In this document: one piece after another, positions 25,064 through 32,890 of the stretch
Layout of the letters: each line of letters begins with the position of its first letter
How positions within the stretch are numbered: the stretch's first letter is position 1
From: JACQFK01 sp036383955
GTDB taxonomy: Bacteria > Planctomycetota > MHYJ01 > JACPRB01
Assembly: GCA_036383955.1 (NCBI GenBank)
Contig: DASVNH010000173.1
Location: 1 to 64,000, forward strand
Reading direction: 5' to 3'
DNA: 64,000 nt
The notes under the pieces: generated by a model
Databases searched by the model: none
Told to the model about the DNA's origin: nothing
Seen by the model: the letters and a program-made list of their open reading frames with translations, nothing else
Made by a program: the position numbers and the translations under genes

Positions 25064-26662
25064 GTGGTGACCACAGAAATCGATCTCCGGGTGGCCGAGT
25101 TCCTCGCCGCCCGCGCGCCGGGCGACGCCAGCCCCGACCTCGCCCGCCTCGCCGGCGACCTCAACGCCCTCTGGTGGCGGGACGTCGAACGCCTCCTCTC
25201 CCGCGTCGCCCGCGACACCCCCGACCGCGTCGCCTTCAGCCCCGACGAACGCCTCCTCCTCGACCTCGGCCTCCTCGACTGGCGCCTCCTCCCCGGCGGC
25301 GACCGCCATCGCCCCGCCCTCCTCCGCGAGCTCGCCGCCCCCGGCCGCCCCCACGTCCACTACTTCTCCGAATGGATCGCCCGCCGCTTCCGCCAGTCCC
25401 TCCTCTACGGCGAAATGAGCCCCCCCGGCGGCGACGTCCCCACCAGCACCGTCATCATCCGCGACCTCCGCGGCCGCCTCTACCTCCGCCTCACCCCCCT
25501 CTTCAAGAACCTCCCCGGCTTCGACCAGAAGGCCGTCGACCTCTTCCTCTCCGGCCGCGTCGACGCCACCCTCGACGCCATGACCCGCAAGCTCGCCGCC
25601 GCCCCCGACGAGCGCCTCGAGGAGCAGCGGCGCCAGCTCACCGACATCCGCCTCCGCCTCCTCGTCCGCGCCCGCGAGCGCGCCCGCGCCCCCGAGGACA
25701 TCTCGCTCTTCGACGCCCTCCGCGACCTCGACCGCCAGGTCGCCCGCGAGCGCTCCTCCGTCCGCGTCGACGTCCCCGTCGCCGCCGCCCGCACCCTGTC
25801 CCCCGAGGAGCGCGAGAAGTTCGTCCTCGAAGAGGCCCGCTTCGTCAAGAACGTCCTCTGGCTCGGCGTCACCAACTCCGGTGTCACCCGCGCCGCCTCC
25901 GTCCTCGTCTCCGAGCAGCCCCGCCTCACCAAGGCCGAGCTCGACGGCGTCTTCGCCCGCGTGCGCGAAGCCGACCCCGCGCTCCCCCTCGATTCCACCG
26001 TCCTCATCGCCCCCTACCAGGGCAGCGGCTTCTACGAGTGGGACCGCGACACCCTGTTCCTCCCGCTCGTGCCCGTCCGCTCGCCCGACCACGCCGTCCT
26101 CGGCGCCCTCGCGAGCTACCGGATCCTGCTCGACACCCTCCAGGACAACGGGCGCCTCAAGATGGAGTACGAGAAGGCCTTCGGCGGCGTCGAGTTCCAC
26201 GCCGCGTTCGCGCGCGACTACCGCGCCTGGGTCCTCGAAGTCTGCCGGGGCGCCAAGGCCGCCCTCGATCCCGAGCGCTTCGCGTTCTTCCGCGACCGCC
26301 TGGGCCCCGGCCCCGCCACGCTCTTCGCCCCGCCGTCCTGGGCGAGCTCCGGGTCCCGCGAGGACGAGGAGAAGCTCCGCTGCTGCCGCGCCCTCGCCGC
26401 CAAGTCCGAGGCCGGCTACGAGGAGCACTTCCGCCTCGCCGTCTTCGCCAACGGCGCCGGCCAGACCGCCCAGGCCATCGACCACCTGCAGGCCGCCCTC
26501 CGCTTCAATCCGGCCGACGGCCGCGCGCTCCTCGCCCTCGGCGTCCTCACCGCCCGCAGCGGCGACGCCGAAACCTCCAGGCGCTATCTCGCCGACTGCG
26601 CCTCCCACGCCCCCCACTCCCTCTGGGCCGTCCTGGCCGGCGACGAAGCCCGCAGACCGTAG
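25064..26662 (+). CDS. Unknown protein with C-terminal TPR-like repeats
   Basis: 532 residues if started at GTG 25064, which stands 10 bases after TATACT (25048-25053); an in-frame ATG at 24980 would add 28 residues. There is no signal peptide. I do not recognise the main domain (about 1-430), which is rich in charged helices and contains a RLYLRLTPLFKNLPGF motif and a conserved-looking YQGSGFYEWDRDTLFLPLVP stretch. The last ~90 residues resemble TPR units (AIDHLQAALRFNPADGRAL). Codon use is extremely C-rich at third positions (long runs of CTC, CGC, GCC), even compared with its neighbours. It is divergent from the M29-GGDEF gene. Confidence 0.75.
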   Translation: MVTTEIDLRVAEFLAARAPGDASPDLARLAGDLNALWWRDVERLLSRVARDTPDRVAFSPDERLLLDLGLLDWRLLPGGDRHRPALLRELAAPGRPHVHYFSEWIARRFRQSLLYGEMSPPGGDVPTSTVIIRDLRGRLYLRLTPLFKNLPGFDQKAVDLFLSGRVDATLDAMTRKLAAAPDERLEEQRRQLTDIRLRLLVRARERARAPEDISLFDALRDLDRQVARERSSVRVDVPVAAARTLSPEEREKFVLEEARFVKNVLWLGVTNSGVTRAASVLVSEQPRLTKAELDGVFARVREADPALPLDSTVLIAPYQGSGFYEWDRDTLFLPLVPVRSPDHAVLGALASYRILLDTLQDNGRLKMEYEKAFGGVEFHAAFARDYRAWVLEVCRGAKAALDPERFAFFRDRLGPGPATLFAPPSWASSGSREDEEKLRCCRALAAKSEAGYEEHFRLAVFANGAGQTAQAIDHLQAALRFNPADGRALLALGVLTARSGDAETSRRYLADCASHAPHSLWAVLAGDEARRP

Positions 26663-26685
26663 ACCGGATTTCGGCGGAGTGAAGA

Positions 26686-26745
26686 TTCCCCCTCGGGGGG
26701 CGGGGGGGGGACTCCCCTGGCTTCCGGATTCTGGATTCCGGATTC
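26686..26745. repeat. Dispersed repeat copy: G-run core plus TGGCTTCCGGATTC arm
   Basis: A TCCCCC-TCGGGGGG core followed by a long G-run and ACTCCC leads into a 28-base block (26718-26745) identical to 19185-19212. It lies between the convergent TPR and alpha/beta-hydrolase genes; only one arm of the inverted repeat is present here. Confidence 0.7.
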
Positions 26746-26748
26746 CGC

Positions 26749-27615
26749 CTACTGGCGGAGGAAGCCGTCGAGCGCCCGGTTGAACTCCGCGGGCTTCTCG
26801 ATCATCGGGATGTGGCCGCACTCGTGGATGAGGAACTTCTGCCCGGTCGTCAGGAGGTCGATCTGCCCCGTGTGCAGGATCTCGTCGCGGTCCGTCCCGA
26901 TCGCGAGCGTCGGCAGCTCCGGCGCCGGCCCCGAGAGGTCCGCCGCGGCGAGCGAGCGATAGGTGCCGACCATCGCGCCGTACGTCGGCGCCAGGATGTC
27001 GTCCACCAGCGGCTGCGGCATCGGCACCGCGTTCGTGAAGTCGCCCGCGATCCAGCGCCGCACCGACGCCAGGTGCCGCAGGCCGAACAGGACGTTCCGC
27101 AGCCCGGGCGTCATCAGCGTCCGGCAGCGCGACGAGAGGCCGTCGGCGCCGCGGATCAGCGGGTTGACCAGCGCGAGCTTCGCCACCCGGCCCGGATTCG
27201 CCCGCGCGAAGAGCAGCGCGATCGCGCCGCCCATCGAATGCCCGACCAGCGTGACCTTCGGAAAGCCCAGGCGGTCGAGGAACGCCCCCGTCCAGCGCGC
27301 GAGCGCCTCCAGCGAGTAGTCGCGCGCCGGCTTCGCCGAGAGGCCGAAGCCGGGGAGGTCGGGCGCCACGCAGCGGTACCGCGGCGCGAAGCCGCTGAAC
27401 GCGTGGAGCCAGTACTTGTGCGAGGCCCCCCAGCCGTGCAGGAAGACCAGCGGCGGATGGTTCACCGTCCCCTGGTTCGCGTACGCGGCGTCCGCCCCCT
27501 CCACCGAGCAGCTGAAGAGGTCGAAGGCGGTCGAGACGTGCGACAGCGGCGGAGGCGCCGGGATCGCCTTTTCCAGGCCGAACACCCGGTCTTCCACGAC
27601 CCGTTCGTGGCTCAT
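26749..27615 (-). CDS. Alpha/beta-fold hydrolase
   Basis: 288 residues. The oxyanion motif LHGWGASHKYW (about 59-69), nucleophile elbow GHSMGG (Ser127), an Asp in GTDRDE (242 or 244) and His268 in ECGHIPMIEKP make a complete hydrolase triad. The family covers esterases, haloperoxidase-like and C-C hydrolases; the sequence does not fix the substrate. No signal peptide is evident. A TAGAAT box stands 9 bases before the ATG and overlaps the -10 of the divergent M20 peptidase gene. Confidence 0.9.
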   Translation of the reverse strand: MSHERVVEDRVFGLEKAIPAPPPLSHVSTAFDLFSCSVEGADAAYANQGTVNHPPLVFLHGWGASHKYWLHAFSGFAPRYRCVAPDLPGFGLSAKPARDYSLEALARWTGAFLDRLGFPKVTLVGHSMGGAIALLFARANPGRVAKLALVNPLIRGADGLSSRCRTLMTPGLRNVLFGLRHLASVRRWIAGDFTNAVPMPQPLVDDILAPTYGAMVGTYRSLAAADLSGPAPELPTLAIGTDRDEILHTGQIDLLTTGQKFLIHECGHIPMIEKPAEFNRALDGFLRQ

Positions 27616-27624
27616 GCGCGACGT

Positions 27625-27636
27625 ATTCTATACAAT
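27625..27636. promoter_or_regulatory. Overlapping divergent -10 elements
   Basis: TAGAAT (minus strand, 27630-27625) lies 9 bases from the ATG at 27615, and TACAAT (plus strand, 27631-27636) lies 6 bases from the GTG at 27643. The 27 bases between the two start codons hold both boxes, so both mRNAs should be nearly leaderless. Confidence 0.55.
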
Positions 27637-27642
27637 CCGCGC

Positions 27643-29121
27643 GTGAAAAGAACCGCCTTCGCGCTGCTGGGGCTGCTGACGTCCTGCGCCGCCCCGGCCC
27701 CGCGCGAGCTCGGGGGAGGGGACCTCGACGCCGCGGGCGAGGACGCGGTCCGGCTGCTGAGCGACCTCCTCCGGATCGACACCATCAACCCCCCCGCGCC
27801 CGGATCGGGAAAGGCCAACGCGAACGAGACCGCCCTCTGCCGCCGGGTGAAGGACGCGCTGGCGGCGTGGGGCGTCGAATCCGAGATCATCGAGTCGGCC
27901 CCGGGCCGCGGCAACCTCGTCGCCCGGATCCGCGGGACGGGCGCGAAGAAGCCGCTGCTGCTCATGGCGCACGTCGACGTCGTGGGCGTGGAGCGGGCCT
28001 CGTGGGCGGCCGATCCGCTGTCGGGCGAGATCCGCGACGGCTTCCTCTGGGGGCGCGGGGCGCTCGACGACAAGGACGACGCGGCCGTCTTCGCGGTCGT
28101 GATGGGCCTCCTGGCGCGGTCGGGCGAGAAGCTCTCGCGGGACGTGATCCTCATGCTCAACGCCGACGAGGAGTCGAGCGGCACCTGGGGCGCCCGGTGG
28201 ATGGTCGAGAACCGCTGGCCCCTGATCGATTGCGAAGCCGTCATCTCGGAAGGGGGGAGCGCGGGCCTGCGCGGCGGCAAGGTCGCGCAGTACGGCTTCA
28301 TGACGGCGGAGAAGATCTACAACGACTTCCGGATCTGGACGCGCGGGAAGGCCGGCCACAGCTCGGTCCCCCAGCCCAAGAACGCCATCTACGCGGCCGC
28401 CCGGATCGTCCAGAAGATGGAGAGCTTCCGCCCGGCGATCCGGCTGACCCCGACCGTCTCGGCCAACCTCGCCGGCCTCGCCGACCAGCCCGCCTACGGG
28501 ACTTCGCGCGAGCTCATGAAGAAGTCCGCGTCCGGCGACCTCGCGGCCGCCGAGGAGCTGGCGAAGGAGCCCCGCTTCAACGCCCAGCTGCGCTCGACCT
28601 TCGTGCCGACGATCGCCCGCGGCGGCATCCGCGAGAACGTGCTGGCGGAGGACGTCGAGATCAACTTCAACGTCCGCCTGCTGCCGGGGGACAAGATCGA
28701 CGTCCTCCTCAAGGACCTCATGGCCCACGCGGGCGTGGAGAAGTACGAGGTCGTGGAAGGGGACGAGACGAAGATCGCGGCGTGGAAGGCGGCGAACAAG
28801 GACGTCGACGTGGCCGTCTTCCTGGTCGACCGCGGCCTGGACGCGCCGGCGTCGCCGCTCGACACGGAGGCGTTCGCGGCGCTCGGGCGGACGGCGAAGC
28901 GGATGTCGCCGGACGCTGTCGCGGTCCCGCAGATGGCGACGGGCGCGACGGACCTGCGCTTCTTCCGGGCGAAGGGCGTCCCGTCGTACGGGATCGCGCC
29001 GTGCCCGACGGGCGAAGACGAAGAGAGAACGGTGCACGGCCACAACGAACGGGTCCGGGTGGCCAGCGTGAAATTCGGTGTGAGGTGGATATGGGACTTC
29101 GTGCGGGACTACTGTCGCTAG
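27643..29121 (+). CDS. M20-family zinc metallopeptidase, lipoprotein
   Basis: 492 residues from GTG. The N terminus (FALLGLLTSCAAP) is a lipobox, so the enzyme is probably anchored in the envelope. Family M20 metal ligands are visible: His in LLMAHVDVVG, Asp in GALDDKDD, the Glu pair in NADEESSG, a Glu in VISEGG and His in TVHGHNE. A lid/dimerisation domain interrupts the catalytic domain (about 220-340, from KAGHSSVPQPKN). Members hydrolyse peptides or acyl-amino acids. The 3' end overlaps the RidA gene by 31 bases, so the two are made together. Confidence 0.9.
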   Translation: MKRTAFALLGLLTSCAAPAPRELGGGDLDAAGEDAVRLLSDLLRIDTINPPAPGSGKANANETALCRRVKDALAAWGVESEIIESAPGRGNLVARIRGTGAKKPLLLMAHVDVVGVERASWAADPLSGEIRDGFLWGRGALDDKDDAAVFAVVMGLLARSGEKLSRDVILMLNADEESSGTWGARWMVENRWPLIDCEAVISEGGSAGLRGGKVAQYGFMTAEKIYNDFRIWTRGKAGHSSVPQPKNAIYAAARIVQKMESFRPAIRLTPTVSANLAGLADQPAYGTSRELMKKSASGDLAAAEELAKEPRFNAQLRSTFVPTIARGGIRENVLAEDVEINFNVRLLPGDKIDVLLKDLMAHAGVEKYEVVEGDETKIAAWKAANKDVDVAVFLVDRGLDAPASPLDTEAFAALGRTAKRMSPDAVAVPQMATGATDLRFFRAKGVPSYGIAPCPTGEDEERTVHGHNERVRVASVKFGVRWIWDFVRDYCR

Positions 29122-29522
29122 CGTTCCTGGCGGGCTGCGCGCCGGGGAAGTCGGTCGTGCGCACGGCGAAGGCGCCGGCCCCGATCGCGCCGTACTCGCA
29201 GGGGATCGTGGCCGGGGATTTCGTCTTCGTGTCGGGGCAGGGGCCGACCGATCCGGCCACCGGCCAGACCGAGAAGGACGACGTGAAGAAGGCGACCCGG
29301 CAGACGCTCGAGAACGTGAAGGCCATCCTCGAGGCGGCCGGCTCGTCGATCGAGAAGGTCGTGAAGGTGAACGTCTACCTGCGGGACATCAAGGAGTTCC
29401 CGCTCATGAACGAGGTCTACGCGACCTACTTCACGAAGGATCAGCCCGTGCGCACCACGATCCAGGCCGCCGCGCTCCCGGGCGGAATTCCGGTCGAAAT
29501 CGACTGCATAGCTACGCGTTGA
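29091..29522 (+). CDS. RidA/YjgF-family protein with lipoprotein signal
   Basis: 143 residues from the ATG at 29091, preceded by GAGGTGG. The first 17 residues (LLSLAFLAGCAPGK) form a lipoprotein signal, unusual for RidA proteins, which are normally cytosolic enamine/imine deaminases of ~125-130 residues. The RidA core is well conserved: PYSQGIVAGDFVFVSGQ, a VKVNVYLRD strand and the C-terminal EIDCIATR whose final Arg corresponds to the substrate-binding Arg of the family. It overlaps the M20 peptidase lipoprotein gene, suggesting that both act in the envelope on related nitrogen compounds. Confidence 0.9.
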   Translation: MGLRAGLLSLAFLAGCAPGKSVVRTAKAPAPIAPYSQGIVAGDFVFVSGQGPTDPATGQTEKDDVKKATRQTLENVKAILEAAGSSIEKVVKVNVYLRDIKEFPLMNEVYATYFTKDQPVRTTIQAAALPGGIPVEIDCIATR

Positions 29523-29552
29523 TAAAATGATGCGGTCATTTCGTCAACACGT

Positions 29553-30266
29553 ATGAAACGGCTCACGAAAGAGGAAGTCGCCGGGCTCAACGCGAAGCTC
29601 GGCGCGCCGCAAGACGTCCTGCGCTGGGCGATGGACGCCTTTCCGGGGACGGTCGCGCTCGCCTGGAGCGGGGCGGAGGACGTCGCCGTCCTCGACATGA
29701 TGTGGCGGATCGACCCGAAGCGCACGCGGGTCTTCACGCTCGACACGGGCCGGCTGAATCCGGAGACCTACGAGCTGATCGACGCCGTCCGCGAGAAGTA
29801 CAAGATCGCCGTCGACATCATGTTCCCAGATACGGCGGACGTCGAGGCCATGGTCCGCGAGAAGGGGATGAACCTCTTCTATCAGTCGATCGACCACCGC
29901 AAGCTCTGCTGCGGCGTCCGCAAGGTCGAGCCGCTCAACCGCGCGCTCCAGGGCCTGGACGGCTGGATCACCGGGCTCCGGAAGTCGCAGTCCATCACCC
30001 GCGGCCGGCTGTCGAAAGTCGAGATCGATCCGCAGCACGACAAGATCGCCAAGGTCAATCCGCTCTGCGACTGGTCGACGGCCCAGGTCTTCGAGTACAT
30101 GAAGGCGAACGACGTCCCCAAGAACAAGCTGCACGACCTGGGCTATCCGTCGATCGGCTGCGCGCCCTGCACGCGGGCGGTGAAGCCGGGCGAGGACGAG
30201 CGCGCCGGCCGCTGGTGGTGGGAGAACCCCGACAGCAAGGAGTGCGGCCTGCACCCCACTCCCTAG
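29553..30266 (+). CDS. cysH: Assimilatory APS (phosphoadenylyl/adenylyl-sulfate) reductase
   Basis: 237 residues. The PAPS-reductase fold is recognised by AWSGAEDVAVLDM (P-loop-like) and FTLDTGRL. Four cysteines, the pair Cys119-Cys120 (RKLCCGVRKVEPL) and Cys203/Cys206 (GCAPCTR), are the ligands of the [4Fe-4S] cluster found in enzymes that reduce APS directly; the catalytic Cys231 lies in the C-terminal ECGLH motif. It makes sulfite from activated sulfate with thioredoxin as donor. The activating genes cysD and cysNC are 22 kb away, so the pathway is split. TAAAAT at 29523-29528 is a possible -10; no ribosome-binding site is visible. Confidence 0.93.
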   Translation: MKRLTKEEVAGLNAKLGAPQDVLRWAMDAFPGTVALAWSGAEDVAVLDMMWRIDPKRTRVFTLDTGRLNPETYELIDAVREKYKIAVDIMFPDTADVEAMVREKGMNLFYQSIDHRKLCCGVRKVEPLNRALQGLDGWITGLRKSQSITRGRLSKVEIDPQHDKIAKVNPLCDWSTAQVFEYMKANDVPKNKLHDLGYPSIGCAPCTRAVKPGEDERAGRWWWENPDSKECGLHPTP

Positions 30267-30422
30267 GGGATGAGGGGATCGGAGGGATCCGAACGCCCAG
30301 TCGGGAGATCGCGCGATACGACGGATGAAGGGATCCCGCGTTTCTTTCTTCGCGGAACACGAGGTGGATCTCCGGATCTCCTCTCGAGCCGCGATGATCC
30401 GTCCTATCCCCGCATCCCCCTA
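30264..30422. repeat. Inverted repeat at convergent gene ends
   Basis: The ~155-base gap between cysH and the SRPBCC gene begins and ends with related arms: TAGGGGATGAGGGGATCGGA on the plus strand from 30264 and TAGGGGGATGCGGGGATAGG read on the minus strand from 30422. Each arm starts with the TAG stop codon of its own gene. Nothing coding is seen between them. Confidence 0.6.
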
Positions 30423-30959
30423 GGTTTTCTCGCAGATCTCTTTCAGCTTGGCCAGGCCCTTCTCGTAGTCCGGGCCGAGGAACTTGTCCATCAGCCGGCC
30501 GAAGATCCGGCCGATCGGGTTGTTCCCCGCGTCGGACTCGAAGTCCCAGGTCACGCGCGACCGGCCCCCGCCGAGGTCCTCGAGGAGCCAGCCCGCGAAG
30601 GGCTCGCCGCGGCCCTTGAACCAGAGCTTGATCTTCACGCGCTGGTTCGGGACGCTCTCGACGATCTCCATCGAGCCGGTGCCGACTTTTTTCGGGTCGC
30701 CGTCCCAGCCGTACTTGGCCCCGACGCCCTCCGCCTTCTCGTTGTAGGTGTGCTTCGCGGCCGGATCCCGGCCGGTCCAGGGCGACCATTCGTCCACGAA
30801 GCGCTTGAGACTGTTGAGCCGCGGGAAGATCCTGTCGGGGGGCGCGGCGATCTCGGTCGACCTCTTCATGCGCGCCACGCGCGGCGACGTGAAGCCGACC
30901 AGCAGCACGAGCAGGACGAGCGTCCCGACGACGCCCAGGAGGATGTAGAGCAGGGTCAT
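30420..30959 (-). CDS. SRPBCC-family protein with membrane anchor
   Basis: 179 residues: one N-terminal transmembrane helix (LYILLGVVGTLVLLVLLVGF) followed by a START/polyketide-cyclase-like lipid-binding domain (about 30-178), recognised by STEIAAPPDRIFPRLNSL at its start, the WSPWTGRDPA segment and the SRVTWDFE strand. Such domains bind hydrophobic ligands; the substrate is unknown. It is transcribed in the same direction as the three pseudopilin-like genes upstream, 17 bases after the nearest. Confidence 0.85.
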   Translation of the reverse strand: MTLLYILLGVVGTLVLLVLLVGFTSPRVARMKRSTEIAAPPDRIFPRLNSLKRFVDEWSPWTGRDPAAKHTYNEKAEGVGAKYGWDGDPKKVGTGSMEIVESVPNQRVKIKLWFKGRGEPFAGWLLEDLGGGRSRVTWDFESDAGNNPIGRIFGRLMDKFLGPDYEKGLAKLKEICEKT

Positions 30960-30976
30960 GACGACAAACTAACGAC

Positions 30977-31486
30977 TCAGTCCAGCTTCCGCCAACCTTC
31001 CTTCAGGGGGTCGGCGGGGAAGACGTCGACGCCCCCCGGGACCGCGGCTTTGACATAGATGGCGCCCTCGTGGCTGATGACGCCCATGTTCTTGCCGGCG
31101 TCGGGAGTCGCGGGGTACGCGCACGCCGCGAAGCGCTGGACGTCGAGCGGCGGTTCGTCGGCGAAGCGGATCGCGCGGTACAGGTAGCCGGCCTTCGGGG
31201 TCTTCTCGGCCTGGGAGGTCGAGACCTCGATCAGCGCGATCGGCTTCCCGTCCTTGCCCTGGAGCGTGTAGAGGCCGGCGACGTCCTTCCGCCAGAACTC
31301 GTTCTTGCCGTCGCCGTCGCGGTCGTTGGCCCGGAAGTCCATCTGCGCGGCACGGAGCGTCCGGAGGGTGCCGAGCCAGGCGGGGCCCTCGGGCGAGACG
31401 CGGCCGGCCGCGAGGATCGAGGGGATCGCGATGGCGAGGGCGGCGAGGAGCAGGAGGCCGCCGCCGATCCAGAGGGCTTTCTTCAT
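30977..31486 (-). CDS. Pseudopilin-like secreted/membrane protein (paralogue 1)
   Basis: 169 residues: one N-terminal hydrophobic helix (IGGGLLLLAALAIAIPSIL), then a region LRTLRAAQMDFRANDRDGDG typical of planctomycete pseudopilin-like proteins, KNEFWRKDVAGLY and a C-terminal VFPADP-x9-KLD tail. It shares the AQxDFR/ANDRD, DVAGLY, FAACAYPA and WxKLD motifs with the two genes upstream, so the three are tandem duplicates, this one the most diverged. Function unknown. Confidence 0.75.
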   Translation of the reverse strand: MKKALWIGGGLLLLAALAIAIPSILAAGRVSPEGPAWLGTLRTLRAAQMDFRANDRDGDGKNEFWRKDVAGLYTLQGKDGKPIALIEVSTSQAEKTPKAGYLYRAIRFADEPPLDVQRFAACAYPATPDAGKNMGVISHEGAIYVKAAVPGGVDVFPADPLKEGWRKLD

Positions 31487-31528
31487 GCTCCTAGTATGCC
31501 GTCCATCCCGCCCGCGGGGGGGGCGAGC

Positions 31529-32128
31529 TCAGTCCAGCTTCGACCAGTCCCGCTTGAGCGTCACGGGGTCGGGGAAGACGTCGGGCGGCCCGGGACGTCC
31601 GAGGTCGCGCTGGAAGACCGTATTGCCCTCGTCGAGGATGTAGGTGAAGCGGGTGGCCTGGGTGTAGGCCGCCGGATAGGCGCAGGCGGCGAAGCGGTTC
31701 GGTTCGAGCGCCTTCGGATCCTCGTCGGCGTGCCGCAGGGCCCGGAAGTAGTAGCCGGCCTTGGGCGCGAAGACCGCGTAGTTGTCGCGGGCGACCTGGC
31801 CCGGCCCCGTGTCGCCGATGCTTCCCTTTCCGAGGGGGGAATCGTCCGCGCCGGCGACGCTGATTTCGATGAGCTTGATCATCTCCGTGGAACCGGCCGG
31901 CAGGACGCCGTAGAGGCCGGCGACGTCCCCCCGCCAGAACTCCTGGATCTTGTTCTCGTCGCGGTCGTTGCCGCGATAGTCCGCCTGCGCCGACGCGACC
32001 GTCTTGAGGCTCGCGGACGCGTTCCGCTCGTTCGAGCAGTGATGATGCCCGACGATGAAGGGCGCCAGGAGCCACCCCAGGCCGCTCAGGAGCCCGACCG
32101 CCACGCAACTCCACACGAGAATCTTCAT
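31529..32128 (-). CDS. Pseudopilin-like secreted/membrane protein (paralogue 2)
   Basis: 199 residues from the ATG at 32128, which shares one base with the stop codon of the upstream paralogue (TGATG). A transmembrane helix (about 5-27) is followed by ASLKTVASAQADYRGNDRD, FWRGDVAGLYGVLPAGS and a C-terminal DLGRPGPPDVFPDP-LKRDW-KLD segment. It is very similar to paralogue 3 over nearly its full length, indicating a recent tandem duplication. Confidence 0.8.
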   Translation of the reverse strand: MKILVWSCVAVGLLSGLGWLLAPFIVGHHHCSNERNASASLKTVASAQADYRGNDRDENKIQEFWRGDVAGLYGVLPAGSTEMIKLIEISVAGADDSPLGKGSIGDTGPGQVARDNYAVFAPKAGYYFRALRHADEDPKALEPNRFAACAYPAAYTQATRFTYILDEGNTVFQRDLGRPGPPDVFPDPVTLKRDWSKLD

Positions 32129-32769
32129 CAGTCCAGCTTCTCCCAGTCGCGCTTGAGCGTCTCGGGGTCCGGGTAGACGTCGGGCGGCCCCGGACGTCCG
32201 AGGTCGCGAAAGAAGATCGTGTTGTTCTCGTCGATGATGAAGGTCATCACGCCCGAAACCTCGTAGTTGGCGGGGTAGGCGCACGCCGCGAAGCGGTTGT
32301 GGCGGTCGAGCGCGTCCGGCGCCTCGTCGGCGTGGCGCAGAGATCGGAACAGGTAGCCGGCTTTGGGCGCGGGGACGGTGTAACGATCGAGGGCGACCTG
32401 CCCTGGCCCCGCATCACCGATATCCGCTTTTCCGGCCGGCGCGCCGTCGGCACCGGCGACGCTGAGCTCGATCAGCTTGATCATCTCCGTGGATCCGGCG
32501 GGCAGCACTCCGTAAAAGCCGGAGATGTCCGAGCGCCAGTACTCCTGGAGCTTGTTCCCGTCCCGGTCGTTGCCGCGATAGTCCGCCTGCGCGGAGGCGA
32601 GGGTTTTCAGGCTCGCGGTCGCGTTGCGCTCATTTCCCGATCGGCACATCGACCGGGTCAGCGAGATCGTCGTGAACGCGCGGTGTCGACGGCAGGCGTG
32701 AGAGGGGTCCAAGAGGACCAGGAGGCCCAGAGCGCCGATCCCCCCACTGATCCACCAGAACGTTTTCAT
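32128..32769 (-). CDS. Pseudopilin-like secreted/membrane protein (paralogue 3)
   Basis: 213 residues; first gene of the tandem set. The N terminus has a hydrophobic helix (IGALGLLVLLDPSH) followed by RSGNERNATASLKTLASAQ and YRGNDRDGNKLQEYW. The core is nearly the same as that of paralogue 2 (GVLPAGSTEMIKLIE, RDLGRPGPPDV), differing mainly at the N terminus. The calcium-like NDRDGN motif is shared by all three. No function is known. Confidence 0.8.
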   Translation of the reverse strand: MKTFWWISGGIGALGLLVLLDPSHACRRHRAFTTISLTRSMCRSGNERNATASLKTLASAQADYRGNDRDGNKLQEYWRSDISGFYGVLPAGSTEMIKLIELSVAGADGAPAGKADIGDAGPGQVALDRYTVPAPKAGYLFRSLRHADEAPDALDRHNRFAACAYPANYEVSGVMTFIIDENNTIFFRDLGRPGPPDVYPDPETLKRDWEKLD

Positions 32770-32844
32770 GGAGGGAAGGGAAGCAAACGGTGTGCCGTGT
32801 TGGTTCTATAGCACGGCCGGGCGGCGCTGACGTGAATTGTCGAC

Positions 32845-32886
32845 GTTCCTGTTCCTGTTCCTGTACCTGTACCTGTACCTGTGCCT
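32845..32886. repeat. Hexamer tandem repeat, seven units
   Basis: Seven consecutive 6-base units: three GTTCCT, three GTACCT and one GTGCCT, immediately downstream of the stop codon of the multifunctional enzyme. No spacer sequences, so not CRISPR-like. Confidence 0.8.
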
Positions 32887-32890
32887 GGGT

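Noticed and set aside
32845..32886. CRISPR-like array
   Set aside because: Direct hexamers without spacers; a simple tandem repeat.
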